From: Gemmatimonadota bacterium
Lineage (GTDB): Bacteria; Gemmatimonadota; Gemmatimonadetes; Gemmatimonadales; GWC2-71-9
Assembly: GCA_009692115.1 (NCBI GenBank)
Contig: SHZU01000002.1
Span: forward strand, 186,001 to 250,000
Reading direction: 5' to 3'
DNA length: 64,000 bases
The translations under genes and the position numbers were made by a program. Positions 8,354-17,580 of this stretch are shown piece by piece. Below the pieces are notes generated by a model. The model was not told where the DNA came from, ran no database searches, and was given only the letters and a program-made list of their open reading frames with translations. Within the stretch, counting starts at the first letter, position 1. Each line of letters opens with the position of its first letter.

Positions 8354-8679
8354 CGCCCGGCGATGATGATCCGGGTCACCGACCCGTTCTTCTCCCCCAT
8401 CCTGACTTTGGCGCCATCGCCGGTCTCGAAGATCTCCGCGCCGGGCACGACAAACCATTGAATCTGTTGGAATTGGCCCCGAATTCCCGAGCAGGCCTCG
8501 GTTCGGTCGAACCAGGTCGCGAACTCGGCCCGAGCGGCGATTTGGACCGCCCCAGCGGGCAGGGCGAGCGAGGGCGAGAAGGCCGCACAGCCTCCGATCA
8601 TGGCGGCCGCCAACGCCATGACGCCGAGGCGAATGCCGAGAGTGTGACGACTGTAGTTTGGCCGCGACAAAATCTGCAC
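8212..8679 (-). CDS. Lipoprotein with HExxH zinc-peptidase-like motif
   Basis: A 155-residue protein with an N-terminal signal and lipobox (AAMIGGC, Cys near residue 30). Near residue 118 it carries RHEILHHLLD, an HExxH motif of the kind used by zinc metallopeptidases, followed within ten residues by HPAEFF. The protein ends in a poly-Gly run. It overlaps the tail of the broken Big-domain gene on the opposite strand, so its last residues are antisense to that gene's poly-Pro stretch. The family is unidentified; peptidase activity is inferred from the motif. An upstream region of about 96 bases separates it from the divergent M24 gene. Confidence 0.65.
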   Translation of the reverse strand: MQILSRPNYSRHTLGIRLGVMALAAAMIGGCAAFSPSLALPAGAVQIAARAEFATWFDRTEACSGIRGQFQQIQWFVVPGAEIFETGDGAKVRMGEKNGSVTRIIIAGRYLGHEMVVRHEILHHLLDREGHPAEFFADRCHLTWETWANAGGGGG

Positions 8680-8775
8680 TGGACCACCGTCGAAGATTTC
8701 GACTGTCGAAGAGGCGAACTATGTGCCATTTTCTTGGTCAGTTCGGGATCTGTCAACCCCTCTCCTAGGATTGCA

Positions 8776-10074
8776 ATGACAACTCGCCGGGATTTCCTCG
8801 GGTCGGTGGCGGCTTCGACGTCGGCGTTTGGGATGGGCGCCGGCTGGTCGCCGGAGCTGCCGTTGACGCCGCTTTCGATCCAGCAGAGCCCGGTTCCGCC
8901 GGCCATCGCGGCGCTCACCTCGATGGCCGGCCGGATGGTGCCGATTACCACCGCGGAACGGGTGGCGCGGCTCGAGAAGGCGCGGCGGCTGATGGGCGCC
9001 ACCGCGATGGACGCGATCGTGCTCACCGGCGGGACGTCGCTCAAGTACTTCACGAACATCGATTGGGGCTTGAGTGAACGGCTGCTGGCGGTGGTCGTTC
9101 CGGTGCGGGGCACCGCCTTCTTGGTCTGTCCGATGTTCGAGCGCGACCGGGCGCTGGAGCAGGTCAAGACCGGACCGTTAGGCGCCGGCACCGACGTGAT
9201 GACCTGGGACGAACACGAGAGTCCCTCTGCCCTCGTGGCCGACGGGCTCCGGTCCCGAGGGCTCGCCACCGGTGTGATCGGATTCGAGGAGACGGTCCGG
9301 TTCGTCTTCAGCCACAGCATCGCGGGCGCGTTGCCGGGGGCCCGCGCAGCCAGCGCCACCCCGATCACCGCCGGATGCCGGATGACCAAGTCGCCGGCCG
9401 AACTGGCCCTGATGCGATTGGCCTCCGCGGTGACCCTCAAGGCCTACGAGGCCGCCTATCGATCGCTCAAAGACGGGATGACCCAGAATGAGTTCGGCGG
9501 TTTGGTCCGGATGGCCCACGATCGGCTCGGGTTTTCCGGTGGGGCCGGGGTGCAGGTCGGGCCGTACTCGGCGTTGCCCCACGGGTCGGTGACCCCCCAA
9601 GTGATTCGGGAGGGGACGATTCTGCTGATCGACGGCGGGTGTAGTGTCGGGGGGTACGCGTCCGATCTGAGTCGGACGTTCGTGCTGGGGCGCCCGTCCG
9701 ACAAAATGAAACGAGTCTTCGACGTCGAGTTTGCCGCTCAGACGGCGGCGCTCGCGGCCGCGCGGCCGGGGGTGGCGTGCGGCGCGGTCGACCTGGCGGC
9801 GCGCCAAGTCATCGAGGCCGCCGGGTTCGGCCCCGGGTACAAGTACTTCACCCACCGGGTCGGCCACGGGATGGGAATGGACGGGCACGAATGGCCGTAC
9901 TTGGTCAAGGACAATCCGCTCACGCTCGAACCCGGCATGACCTTCAGCGATGAGCCCGGCATCTATATCCCCGGCGAATTCGGGATCCGGTTGGAAGACG
10001 ACATGGTCATCACCGAGGCCGGCGCCGAATTGATGACGCCGCAGAGCCGTTCGCTGGAGACGCCTTTCGGATGA
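8776..10074 (+). CDS. M24 family metallopeptidase (Xaa-Pro peptidase-like), Tat-exported
   Basis: A 432-residue protein of the pita-bread fold. The dinuclear metal ligands are all visible: Asp in LLIDGGCS (about 286), Asp in YASDLSRTF (about 297), His in RVGHGMGMDGHE (about 364), Glu in SDEPGIY (about 393) and Glu in IRLEDDM (about 407). The N-terminus starts with TTRRDFLG, a twin-arginine signal, so export is expected. I set the start at ATG 8776 with an AGGA ribosome site at 8767-8770, and ignored a long in-frame extension upstream that overlaps other genes. Its stop overlaps the next ATG (ATGA), indicating coupling with the FAD enzyme. The substrate is probably a peptide or a related amide. 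Confidence 0.93.
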   Translation: MTTRRDFLGSVAASTSAFGMGAGWSPELPLTPLSIQQSPVPPAIAALTSMAGRMVPITTAERVARLEKARRLMGATAMDAIVLTGGTSLKYFTNIDWGLSERLLAVVVPVRGTAFLVCPMFERDRALEQVKTGPLGAGTDVMTWDEHESPSALVADGLRSRGLATGVIGFEETVRFVFSHSIAGALPGARAASATPITAGCRMTKSPAELALMRLASAVTLKAYEAAYRSLKDGMTQNEFGGLVRMAHDRLGFSGGAGVQVGPYSALPHGSVTPQVIREGTILLIDGGCSVGGYASDLSRTFVLGRPSDKMKRVFDVEFAAQTAALAAARPGVACGAVDLAARQVIEAAGFGPGYKYFTHRVGHGMGMDGHEWPYLVKDNPLTLEPGMTFSDEPGIYIPGEFGIRLEDDMVITEAGAELMTPQSRSLETPFG

Positions 10075-11324
10075 CGGGCCCCGATCGGTCGGCTGACGTC
10101 GTCATCGTCGGCGCCGGGCTGGGTGGACTGGCCGCGGCGTGTTACTTGACCCGGGCGGGCAAGCGCGTGGTGCTGCTCGAAGCCGGCGACGGCGTGGGTG
10201 GCCGGGTCCGGACCGATTCGGTCGAGGGCTTCCGACTCGATCGAGGCTTCCAGGTCCTGTTGACGGCGTACCCGGAAGCGCGGGCCTTGTTCGATTATGC
10301 GGCCCTCGACCTCCGGGCCTACGAGCCCGGGGCTCGGATCCGCGCGGGCGGGGAATGGATGACGGTGGCCGATCCGTGGCGGCGCCCGGGCTTGGCGGTG
10401 GCGACGGCCCTCTCGCGGGTTGGCACGCTCGCCGACAAGTTCCGCATCGCGCGGCTCAAGTCCCAGGTCACCCGCGGATCCCCGCTCGATCGGTATCGTC
10501 GGGCCGAAACTACGACGGCCGAGTACTTGGCGAGCGCCGGGTTCTCGGACCAGGTGATTGCCCGGTTTTTCCGGCCGTTCTTTGCGGGAATCTTCCTCGA
10601 CCCCGACTTGACGGCCTCGAGCCGGATGTTCGAGTTCGTGTACCGAATGTTCAGTCTCGGCGACGCCGCGATCCCGGCCAGCGGGATGCAGGCCCTTCCG
10701 GATCAACTGGCCGCCCGGCTTCCCGCCGGAAGCGTCGTTTTCGGGGCCCGGGTGGCCCGGGTCGGTGACGGCGTGGTTGAACTGGAGGGCGGGGTGTCGT
10801 ACCGGGGGCGGGCCGTCATCGTCGCGGCCGGCGCCGGCCTGCCGAATTTGCTGCCGGGGCGGGCGCCCACGGTGTGGCGGGCGGTCAGTTGTCTGTACTT
10901 CGCGGCCGAGAGCCCTCCGGAGGGGGCGGGCCGGTTCCTGGTGCTCAATGGCGACGGCCAAGGTCCGGTCAACAACCTCTCGGTGCCGACGGCCTTGAGC
11001 CCGGCGCTCGGGCCCGCGGGCCAGTCGCTCGTGTCGGTTACAGTGTTAGGCGCGGCGCGTGACGGCGCGACTCTCGAACCACTGGTGCGGGCCCAACTCA
11101 CCCAATGGTTTGGGAGCATTGTCCGAGAGTGGCGGCTCCTTCGATGCGACCGGATTCATTATGGGCTCCCGGGGCAATCGCCGCCCTGGTACACCAAGCC
11201 GGACTGGCCGGTTCGGGTCCGGCGGGGCCTCTATGCGGCCGGCGACCTGCTCGACACCGCCAGCATCGACGGGGCGCTCCGGTCCGGGCGGGCGGCCGCG
11301 GAGGCGTGTCTCGACGACGCCTGA
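10071..11324 (+). CDS. FAD-dependent amine oxidase / phytoene desaturase-like oxidoreductase
   Basis: A 417-residue flavoprotein. The N-terminal Rossmann motif VVIVGAGLGGLAAACYL binds the ADP part of FAD, followed by LLEAGDGVGGRVRT (GGR motif) and the FRLDRGFQVL segment of the amine-oxidase/desaturase superfamily. The C-terminus has the closing FAD-contact region YAAGDLLDTASIDGALRSG. The start overlaps the M24 stop by four bases. Family members act on amines, carotenoids or protoporphyrinogen; the substrate here cannot be told. The M24 neighbour does not clarify it. Confidence 0.88.
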   Translation: MTGPDRSADVVIVGAGLGGLAAACYLTRAGKRVVLLEAGDGVGGRVRTDSVEGFRLDRGFQVLLTAYPEARALFDYAALDLRAYEPGARIRAGGEWMTVADPWRRPGLAVATALSRVGTLADKFRIARLKSQVTRGSPLDRYRRAETTTAEYLASAGFSDQVIARFFRPFFAGIFLDPDLTASSRMFEFVYRMFSLGDAAIPASGMQALPDQLAARLPAGSVVFGARVARVGDGVVELEGGVSYRGRAVIVAAGAGLPNLLPGRAPTVWRAVSCLYFAAESPPEGAGRFLVLNGDGQGPVNNLSVPTALSPALGPAGQSLVSVTVLGAARDGATLEPLVRAQLTQWFGSIVREWRLLRCDRIHYGLPGQSPPWYTKPDWPVRVRRGLYAAGDLLDTASIDGALRSGRAAAEACLDDA

Positions 11325-11327
11325 TCG

Positions 11328-12465
11328 TTAGGCCGTGGCCAGTGACGACGCCCAGGAGGCCACCGTGTGATAGGCCTCTTGGACCGTGGCCGTCGGGGTC
11401 CCGATCTGGCCGGCCAGATCGTCGAGGCGGCCCCAGTCACCCCGCTTCTTGGGCCACCACGAGGTCGAGGACCGGCCCGAACGGCGGCTCCCGCCGGAGG
11501 AGCCCCGCGGTCAGCTCGGGCGACGCTCCCATCGACTCGACGACTTGGTCGAGCGGCTGGTCCAACACCGCGTCCATGACCGACAGCAGGCCGGTAACCA
11601 GGAGTTCGGTTGGCTTGCCTTCCGCCAGGCCCACAGTGGCGACGGCCGCGACCCATTTCTGGAGTTGGCGGACCCCCAACAGCCGGAGGGCGTGGTTGAT
11701 GGACTCCACTTTGTACCGCCATCCGAAGCCGGCCGAGTTGAGATAGCGGAGGAGCCTGATCGAGAAGGCGACTTCTTGGCGGATGATGGTTTCGACCCGG
11801 TCGAAGTTGATCTCGCCCTGGCCCACTTCTTTGAGCAGCCGGAGGTAGTTGGCTTTGCTCGGGCCGATCGCCTTACTCGCCATCATCTCCGGCTTGGCAT
11901 AGGAATAGCCCTGGAACAGCTCGAAGCCGAGTCGCTCGGCTTGGACCCGCTCGCCCAGGGTTTCGACCTTCTCGGCCAGGAGCAGGGAGGGCTTTCCCTT
12001 GAGGCGGTCGAGTGTCTCGGGCGACCGGCTGGCCTCGTTCCGGAAATCCACTTTGACGATATCGGCTAGTCCGAGGAGCGGCTCGAATTCGGGCCGGTAG
12101 ACGAAGTCGTCGAGGGCCAGGCGATACCCGGATTCCTTGAGCCGGCGGCACGCCGCGATCACGTCGGCGTCCGGCTCCACCGATTCGAGCAACTCGATGA
12201 CGGAGTGATCGGGGGGTAAGAGCGTGTAGAGCTCGCTCAACAGGACTCGCCGCGACAAGTTGACGAAGGCAGGCTTGCCGTCGGTGATCGATTCGAACCC
12301 GAAACTCATGACGGCCCGTTCGAGTCCCTTGCTCGCGGCCACGTCACTATCCATCGGGATGAACCGATTCTCGAACCCGGAGCGAAACAGGAGTTCGTAG
12401 CCGGCGACCGCGCTGCACCGGTCAAAGATCGGCTGTCGGGCGATGAAAACGTCTTCGAGTGCCAT
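11328..12465 (-). pseudogene. EAL/HDOD (YuxH-like) signalling protein with C-terminal frameshift
   Basis: The main frame (11437-12465, 342 aa) begins FIARQPIFDR and includes YELLFRSG, the degenerate EAL region of the YuxH/CdgJ-type EAL-HDOD family, then an HDOD domain (INFDRVETIIRQEV, FSIRLLRYLNSAGFG). It stops abruptly after VVAQEAG. In the next frame, immediately downstream, the expected C-terminal helix continues as KRGDWGRLDDLAGQIG to a TAA at 11328-11330. So one base appears lost or gained near 11445-11450, removing about 38 residues from the annotated end. Because only the last helix is affected, the shorter protein may still work. The EAL site looks degenerate, so cyclic-di-GMP turnover is unlikely. 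Confidence 0.8.
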
Positions 12466-12574
12466 ACGGGTCGACTATCGGCACGGGAGCCATTTGGATG
12501 AGGCCATCCGGCCCCCGGCCGGTTATCTTGGGCGGCTTGTCCACCCGTCCTGATGCCGTGCCCGGAGTCACCTG

Positions 12575-14182
12575 ATGTCGGCCGAAACCGAAGCCCCCCA
12601 AAGACTTGCGATCGAAGTGGCGAGGCGGAGGACGTTCGCGATCATCAGCCACCCCGATGCCGGCAAGACGACCCTGACCGAGAAGCTGCTGCTCTACGGC
12701 GGGGCCATTCATTTAGCGGGCACCGTCAAGGCCCGCCGGCAATCCCGGCATGCGACATCGGACTGGATGGCGCTCGAACGGGAACGCGGCATTTCGGTTA
12801 CCTCGAGTGTCATGCAGTTCGACTTCGAGGGGATCCGGCTCAACCTGCTCGATACCCCTGGCCACCAAGATTTCTCCGAGGACACCTACCGGACGTTGAT
12901 GGCAGCCGACAGCGCGGTGATGCTGCTCGACAATCGGAAAGGCGTCGAAGAGCGGACCCGCCAGTTGTTCGACGTCTGCCGGCGGCGGCGAGTGCCGATC
13001 GTGACCTTCGTCAACAAGTGCGACCGGCCCGGCACCGATCCGCTCACGCTCTTGAGCGAGGTAGAGCGGGATTTGGGACTCGATTGCCGGCCGATGACTT
13101 GGCCGATCTTCGGACTGACCGGGCTGGTGGGGGTGTACGACCGGCGATCCACGCGGGTCATGCTGTTCGACCGGGGTTCCGACCACGGGGCTACTCGCTC
13201 GGTTGCCTCGGACCTGGCGCTCGACGACCCCGCCTTCGTGGCACTCGTCGGAACGGCGGCCCGAGACCAGTTGCTGGACGAGATTTCATTGCTCGATCAG
13301 GCCGGGCATCCGTTCGATCTGGCGGCCGTCCATGCCGGGGAACAAACCCCGGTCTACTTCGGGAGTGCGCTGACCAACTTCGGCGTTGAGCCATTCCTCC
13401 ACGATTTCCTCAAGCTGGCCCCGCCGCCGGCGGCCCGGCCCTCCTCGATCGGGCTGGTGCAGCCGGATCGGGCCGATTTTTCCGGGGTCGTGTTCAAGAT
13501 CCAGGCGAATATGGACCCCAAGCACCGCGACCGGATCGCGTTCCTGCGGATCTGCTCCGGCCGATTCGAGGCGGGCCTCGAAGTGACCAACACCCGAACC
13601 GGCCGGACGATGCGCCTCGCGCCGCCGCAGCAGTTTCTGGCCCGGGAGCGGACCCAGGCCGAGGAGGCGTGGTCGGGTGACGTGGTGGGCGTGCTCGACC
13701 GGGGAACGCTCCGGATCGGCGATACCCTGGCCGAGGATCCGACGATTCGGTTCGACGGGATTCCGCGGTTTCCACCCGAGCACTTTGCCCGCGTCTACCC
13801 GGCCGATCCGCTCCGCCGGAAGCAACTCGACAACGGACTCCGCGATTTGTCGGAGGAGGGCGCGGCCCAGGTCTTCTTCGTCGACGGGATGTCGGGTTCG
13901 GCTCCCATCCTCGGCGCGATCGGCCGGCTCCAGTTTGACGTCATGGTGCACCGCCTGGAGCACGAGTACAACGCGCCGTGCCGGCTCGAGCCGATTGGCT
14001 TCGGGTCGCCCCGGTGGGTGGCCGGACCCGAGGCGGCGGTGGAGCGGGCCGGCAACGCCCGGGGCCGGATGCTGGTGTACGACGCCAAGGGGGCCCCGGT
14101 GTTGATCTTCGAAAACAGCTCAGCGTTGTGGGGAGCCCAACACCACGAGAAGGACCTGACCTTCTACGAGATCGCCCCGTGA
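12575..14182 (+). CDS. prfC: Peptide chain release factor 3
   Basis: Translational GTPase that recycles RF1 and RF2 from the ribosome. The G domain shows SHPDAGKTTLTEK (P-loop, about residue 25), the switch region with ERERGISVTSS, DTPGHQDFSEDTYR (G3) and NKCD (G4, about residue 147). Those RF3-type residues, particularly HQDFSEDTYRTL and the RQSRHATSDWM segment, separate it from EF-G. The length of 535 residues is typical. Its stop overlaps the GTG of the next gene (GTGA at 14179-14182). It is divergent from the EAL/HDOD gene, with about 110 bases between. Confidence 0.96.
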   Translation: MSAETEAPQRLAIEVARRRTFAIISHPDAGKTTLTEKLLLYGGAIHLAGTVKARRQSRHATSDWMALERERGISVTSSVMQFDFEGIRLNLLDTPGHQDFSEDTYRTLMAADSAVMLLDNRKGVEERTRQLFDVCRRRRVPIVTFVNKCDRPGTDPLTLLSEVERDLGLDCRPMTWPIFGLTGLVGVYDRRSTRVMLFDRGSDHGATRSVASDLALDDPAFVALVGTAARDQLLDEISLLDQAGHPFDLAAVHAGEQTPVYFGSALTNFGVEPFLHDFLKLAPPPAARPSSIGLVQPDRADFSGVVFKIQANMDPKHRDRIAFLRICSGRFEAGLEVTNTRTGRTMRLAPPQQFLARERTQAEEAWSGDVVGVLDRGTLRIGDTLAEDPTIRFDGIPRFPPEHFARVYPADPLRRKQLDNGLRDLSEEGAAQVFFVDGMSGSAPILGAIGRLQFDVMVHRLEHEYNAPCRLEPIGFGSPRWVAGPEAAVERAGNARGRMLVYDAKGAPVLIFENSSALWGAQHHEKDLTFYEIAP

Positions 14183-14697
14183 GGAAGATCGCAGGCCGAG
14201 TGGTCTTCGGCCTGGTCTGGGCGGTGCTGCTCTGGCGACTCTATCCCCATCTCCAGACGATGGCCGGGATTCGGAACGCGTCAGGCCGGCCTCAGTTCGA
14301 GTTTGCCTCGCTCAGCGGAGCGGTGGTGACCAGCGACAGCCTGCGTGGCAAGGTTGTCTTGGTCAACTTTTGGGCAACGTGGTGCTTGCCGTGCCGGGCT
14401 GAGATGCCGTTGCTGCAGGCGATGGCGGAACGCCACCGGGCACGCGGATTGGTGGTGCTGGGATTGTCGCGCGACCGAGGGTCGGTCCAGGAGGTCCAGC
14501 GGTTCCTGGCGGAGCGGGGCATCGACTATCCGGTGGCAGTGGTCGGACCGGAGGCCGAGCGGCTGTTCGGCGGGGTGACGGGGTACCCGACGTCGTTCCT
14601 CATCGACCGGGCGGGCCAGGTCTGGCACCAGGCGTTAGGCCCGCTGGCGATGCTGTCCTTCGAACCCGCCGTCCGGCGGTTGCTGGCAGAGCCCTGA
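14179..14697 (+). CDS. TlpA/ResA-like membrane-anchored thioredoxin
   Basis: A 172-residue protein starting at GTG 14179, which overlaps the prfC stop. The N-terminus is a single hydrophobic anchor (VVFGLVWAVLLWRL), placing the domain outside the cytoplasm. The thioredoxin fold then shows VLVNFWATWCLPCRAEMP with the redox CxxC, and the cis-Pro region GYPTSFLID. This matches TlpA/ResA-type thiol-disulfide oxidoreductases used in cytochrome c or envelope protein maturation. The frame-open region upstream overlaps prfC and is not part of this gene. Confidence 0.9.
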   Translation: MRKIAGRVVFGLVWAVLLWRLYPHLQTMAGIRNASGRPQFEFASLSGAVVTSDSLRGKVVLVNFWATWCLPCRAEMPLLQAMAERHRARGLVVLGLSRDRGSVQEVQRFLAERGIDYPVAVVGPEAERLFGGVTGYPTSFLIDRAGQVWHQALGPLAMLSFEPAVRRLLAEP

Positions 14698-14736
14698 GCC
14701 GAGTATCGTTGGCGGCACCGTTCACCGAGAGACTCC

Positions 14737-15279
14737 ATGTCAGTTTTGTTTCGTGCGGCCGCCGTCCTCGCCGCGGCCACCGGCCTGCTGGCGTGTGCCG
14801 GCGGTCCGAAACCGTTCCCGGCGCCAATCCCGCTGCTCGAGGGCAAGGCCCGGACGGCGTTCGCGTTGCAGGTGGTGGAGGTTGCCGCGGGTGCCGGGGC
14901 CCTCGCGTTGCCGGCCAAGTGTTTCTACGTGCACTACACCGGCTGGCTCGTCGATGGGAAGAAGTTCGATTCGTCCCACGATAGCACCGGGGCGGGGATG
15001 CCGCGGGAGCCCCTCGGGTTTCCCCAGGGGGCTCGGTGGGTCATTCCGGGATGGGATGCCGGCTTCGAGGGCATGCGGGTCGGGGGGAAGCGGCGGCTGG
15101 TCGTGCCGTACCAGCTGGCCTATGGCGAGAAGGGCCGGCCGCCGGTGATTCCGCCGAAGGCCACCCTGGTGTTTGACGTGGAGCTGATGGCGGTCGGCGA
15201 CCCCGGCCCGCCGATGCCCGGATCGTCACCGCCGGTGCCGCAGTGTGCGCCGTGGGCCGCGGTGGCGCCGGCTCGTTAG
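14737..15279 (+). CDS. FKBP-type peptidyl-prolyl isomerase, lipoprotein
   Basis: A 180-residue exported isomerase. The signal ends in a lipobox (ATGLLACAG). The FKBP domain is clear: VHYTGWLVDGKKFDSS, the VIPGWDAGFEGMRVGGKRRL core and PYQLAYGEKG, followed by IPPKATLVFDVEL. The residues that line the FKBP active site (Tyr, Phe, Asp, Trp/Ile region) are present. The end is Pro-rich. It lies 39 bases after the thioredoxin gene, so both probably help envelope-protein folding. Confidence 0.95.
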   Translation: MSVLFRAAAVLAAATGLLACAGGPKPFPAPIPLLEGKARTAFALQVVEVAAGAGALALPAKCFYVHYTGWLVDGKKFDSSHDSTGAGMPREPLGFPQGARWVIPGWDAGFEGMRVGGKRRLVVPYQLAYGEKGRPPVIPPKATLVFDVELMAVGDPGPPMPGSSPPVPQCAPWAAVAPAR

Positions 15280-15321
15280 GTTCCCCGAGGGGCTGTCCCG
15301 GGGGGGGCTTGAGGTGTCAAC

Positions 15322-15407
15322 GGCGCGGGTGAGATTCGAACTCACGGAACCCTTACGGGTTCGCCGGTTTTCAAGACCGGTGCATTCAACCACTCTGCCA
15401 CCACGCC
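15322..15407 (-). tRNA. tRNA-Ser, anticodon UGA
   Basis: An 86-base class II cloverleaf on the minus strand. The acceptor arm is GGCGTGG with CCGCGCC, the anticodon loop reads CTTGAAA giving TGA, and the variable arm is GAACCCGTAAGGGTTC. The T-loop is GTTCGAATC. This tRNA decodes UCA and related codons. CCA is not encoded. It is the second serine tRNA in the window. Confidence 0.97.
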
Positions 15408-15419
15408 TGGACAGCGGTC

Positions 15420-17579
15420 CTACGGATTTTTGCCCTGGCCCGGATCCCGGAGGCTCTTGACCACGGCAGCGGACACGGAATCGGCCTGGGCCGCGCCGGC
15501 GTTATCGCCCTGCTGCAGCAGGGTCCGGCCAATCCCGTCATAGATGACCGCATAGAGCTCGAGAATCGACCGCGACGGCTGGTCCACCCAGCCGGTGGCC
15601 CGTGGCCGGGCGGCGCTCTGCCACCGATACGCGTTCCAGAGGAGCGACTTGGTCCGCTCCAGGTCCATCCAGCCCATGCCCGCGCTCATCACGACCGGCC
15701 CGTTCGGGGTCACGGCCTCGGAGTAGAGTTTTCGAACGAAGCCTTGGGTCACGAGATACGGAGTTAGCCCCAGTGTTTGGTCGGGGAAGCCGCCCGCGCT
15801 CCAGCTGAAGTAGATCGGGCGCTTGCCGAGATTGTCTCGGATCAGGAAGATCGTGGCGAGATCCTTCCGCTCGAGCACCTGCTGATTTCTGAAACTGACC
15901 TCAACGTTGCCGAACTTGAGGGAGGCCTCCGGCGCCCGGGCCTGCTCCGGCAGGCTGTCGACTTGGGCTTCGGTGAGGGTGAGGACCGACCCGGCCGGCT
16001 TGGTCCACGGACCGGCTTTCCAGAGCTCGATCGAATTGGCCGGGTCGAAATCGCCGGCTTGGCGCCGGACCAACTGTTTCAAGTGCCACTCGGTGTTCAT
16101 GAGCGACATGTTGGCCACCGTGACGTCGGTCCGAATCCCTTCCACCTCCTGGGCGTACCAAAGAGGGAAGGTGTCGTTGTCGCCGGCCGTCACGATGATG
16201 CCGTAGGGTTCGACCGATTCGAGTAGGTCTCTGGCAAAGTCGCGGGCCGCAAATTCGCCGGCTCGGCTGGCCGAGGCGTAATTGCCTAGGAGCGGAATCA
16301 AACCAAGAAGGCCGACGGGGAGCGCGGCCATCCAGGCCGCGGACTCCGAGGTCCGGGTCTTGAAGAAATCGGCCACCGCGCTCATGGCCGTTCCAATTCC
16401 GGCGGCCACCAGCGTGCCGAAGAAGGCGAACGAGCAGAGGAAGAAGTAGTCTCGTTCGCGGACTTCCCGCATCTCGGAGGTGATGTCCAGCCGCTCCGGA
16501 TACATCGAGTAGCCGTACTTGAAGTTGAGATAGAGGATCAACGCGAGCGTCAGGGTTGTGAACATGGCCCCGGCCGCGAGACCGGCTCGGCGGTCTTTCT
16601 TGATGAGCTGGAACAAGCCGGCCAGTCCGAGCACGGTGAACAACGCGGTGGCCAACCGAGCCCCGGCGCCCCAGTTCTTAGCGAACTGCCAGGACCAGTA
16701 CTGCCAATACATCCCGAGTTGCCCCACCACATCGGCCTGGCGCTCGAACACCGACGGCTTGCCGTACTGGACCCGGTTGATGACATCGGACAACGGCTGG
16801 CTGCACTTGGCGAGGCCGGCGGTGAGGGCGCAGATGGCGCTGAGGCCGATCGGTTCGCCTTCGTTGATCGGGGGGTATTGGGCAGCTCGAATCGGGAGGA
16901 ACACGTAATTCGGCGTGAGCCCGACCAGCACGACCACGACCACGCCGAGCAAGACTTGAGGCCTGGTCAGGACTCGCCAATCGGTCCACAGCACGTAAAT
17001 CGCCACCGCCGGGGCCGCGAGGGCGCCCATCATGTGGTTGGTCGAGGTCAACGCCAGTAAGAAGGCGATCAGGATCAGCCAGCGATCCCGGTGCGGTCCC
17101 GGTTCGTCATCCCCCCAGTGAACGGCGAGCCAGGTCACCAGCGCCATAAAGAACAGCGAGACCGTGTAGACCTTCTCGTTGACGGTGGATTGGTTCCAGA
17201 CGGTCCACATCGTCGCGCCCACCAGGACCCCCGCAAAGGAGGCCACTAGACGGGGCAGTTTGACTGGCACGATGGCCCGGAGCCACCGGTCCGATACCAA
17301 GAACCAAAACCCGGCGGCGCCGGCGCTCGTGACCGCCGCAAAGAGGTTGATCCGCTCAGCGTAGGTCGGCGCCAAGGGCAGCAGCCCGAATACGTGGGCC
17401 AGCAGGACGAACAGCGGGTTGCCGGGAGGGTGCGGAATGCCGAGCACTTTGGCGGCGGCGATGTACTCGGAGGTATCCCAGAACGCCGTGGTCGGCGCCA
17501 GAGTGGCGATGTAGATCCCGAGGACCACCAGGCCGGCGGCCATGGCCCAGAGATACGGAGGCGGTTCGCGTGTCGTCAT
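15420..17579 (-). CDS. DUF2723 multi-spanning membrane protein
   Basis: A 719-residue integral membrane protein. The N-terminus has the DUF2723 signature: TLAPTTAFWDTSEYIAAAKVLGI followed by PHPPGNPLFVLLAHVFG, where the early Asp-Glu is typical of GT-C-type glycosyltransferases using lipid-linked donors. About ten hydrophobic spans follow, then a soluble C-terminal half beginning near GIIVTAGDNDTFPLWYAQEVEGIR. DUF2723 proteins are considered glycosyltransferase-like, but the substrate is unknown. It lies one base downstream of the purH stop and is the last gene of the run. Confidence 0.88.
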   Translation of the reverse strand: MTTREPPPYLWAMAAGLVVLGIYIATLAPTTAFWDTSEYIAAAKVLGIPHPPGNPLFVLLAHVFGLLPLAPTYAERINLFAAVTSAGAAGFWFLVSDRWLRAIVPVKLPRLVASFAGVLVGATMWTVWNQSTVNEKVYTVSLFFMALVTWLAVHWGDDEPGPHRDRWLILIAFLLALTSTNHMMGALAAPAVAIYVLWTDWRVLTRPQVLLGVVVVVLVGLTPNYVFLPIRAAQYPPINEGEPIGLSAICALTAGLAKCSQPLSDVINRVQYGKPSVFERQADVVGQLGMYWQYWSWQFAKNWGAGARLATALFTVLGLAGLFQLIKKDRRAGLAAGAMFTTLTLALILYLNFKYGYSMYPERLDITSEMREVRERDYFFLCSFAFFGTLVAAGIGTAMSAVADFFKTRTSESAAWMAALPVGLLGLIPLLGNYASASRAGEFAARDFARDLLESVEPYGIIVTAGDNDTFPLWYAQEVEGIRTDVTVANMSLMNTEWHLKQLVRRQAGDFDPANSIELWKAGPWTKPAGSVLTLTEAQVDSLPEQARAPEASLKFGNVEVSFRNQQVLERKDLATIFLIRDNLGKRPIYFSWSAGGFPDQTLGLTPYLVTQGFVRKLYSEAVTPNGPVVMSAGMGWMDLERTKSLLWNAYRWQSAARPRATGWVDQPSRSILELYAVIYDGIGRTLLQQGDNAGAAQADSVSAAVVKSLRDPGQGKNP

Positions 17580-17580
17580 T

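Noticed and set aside
7855-8775. N-terminal extension of the M24 peptidase
   Set aside because: The extension overlaps the Big-domain and HExxH genes; ATG 8776 has a Tat signal and a ribosome site.
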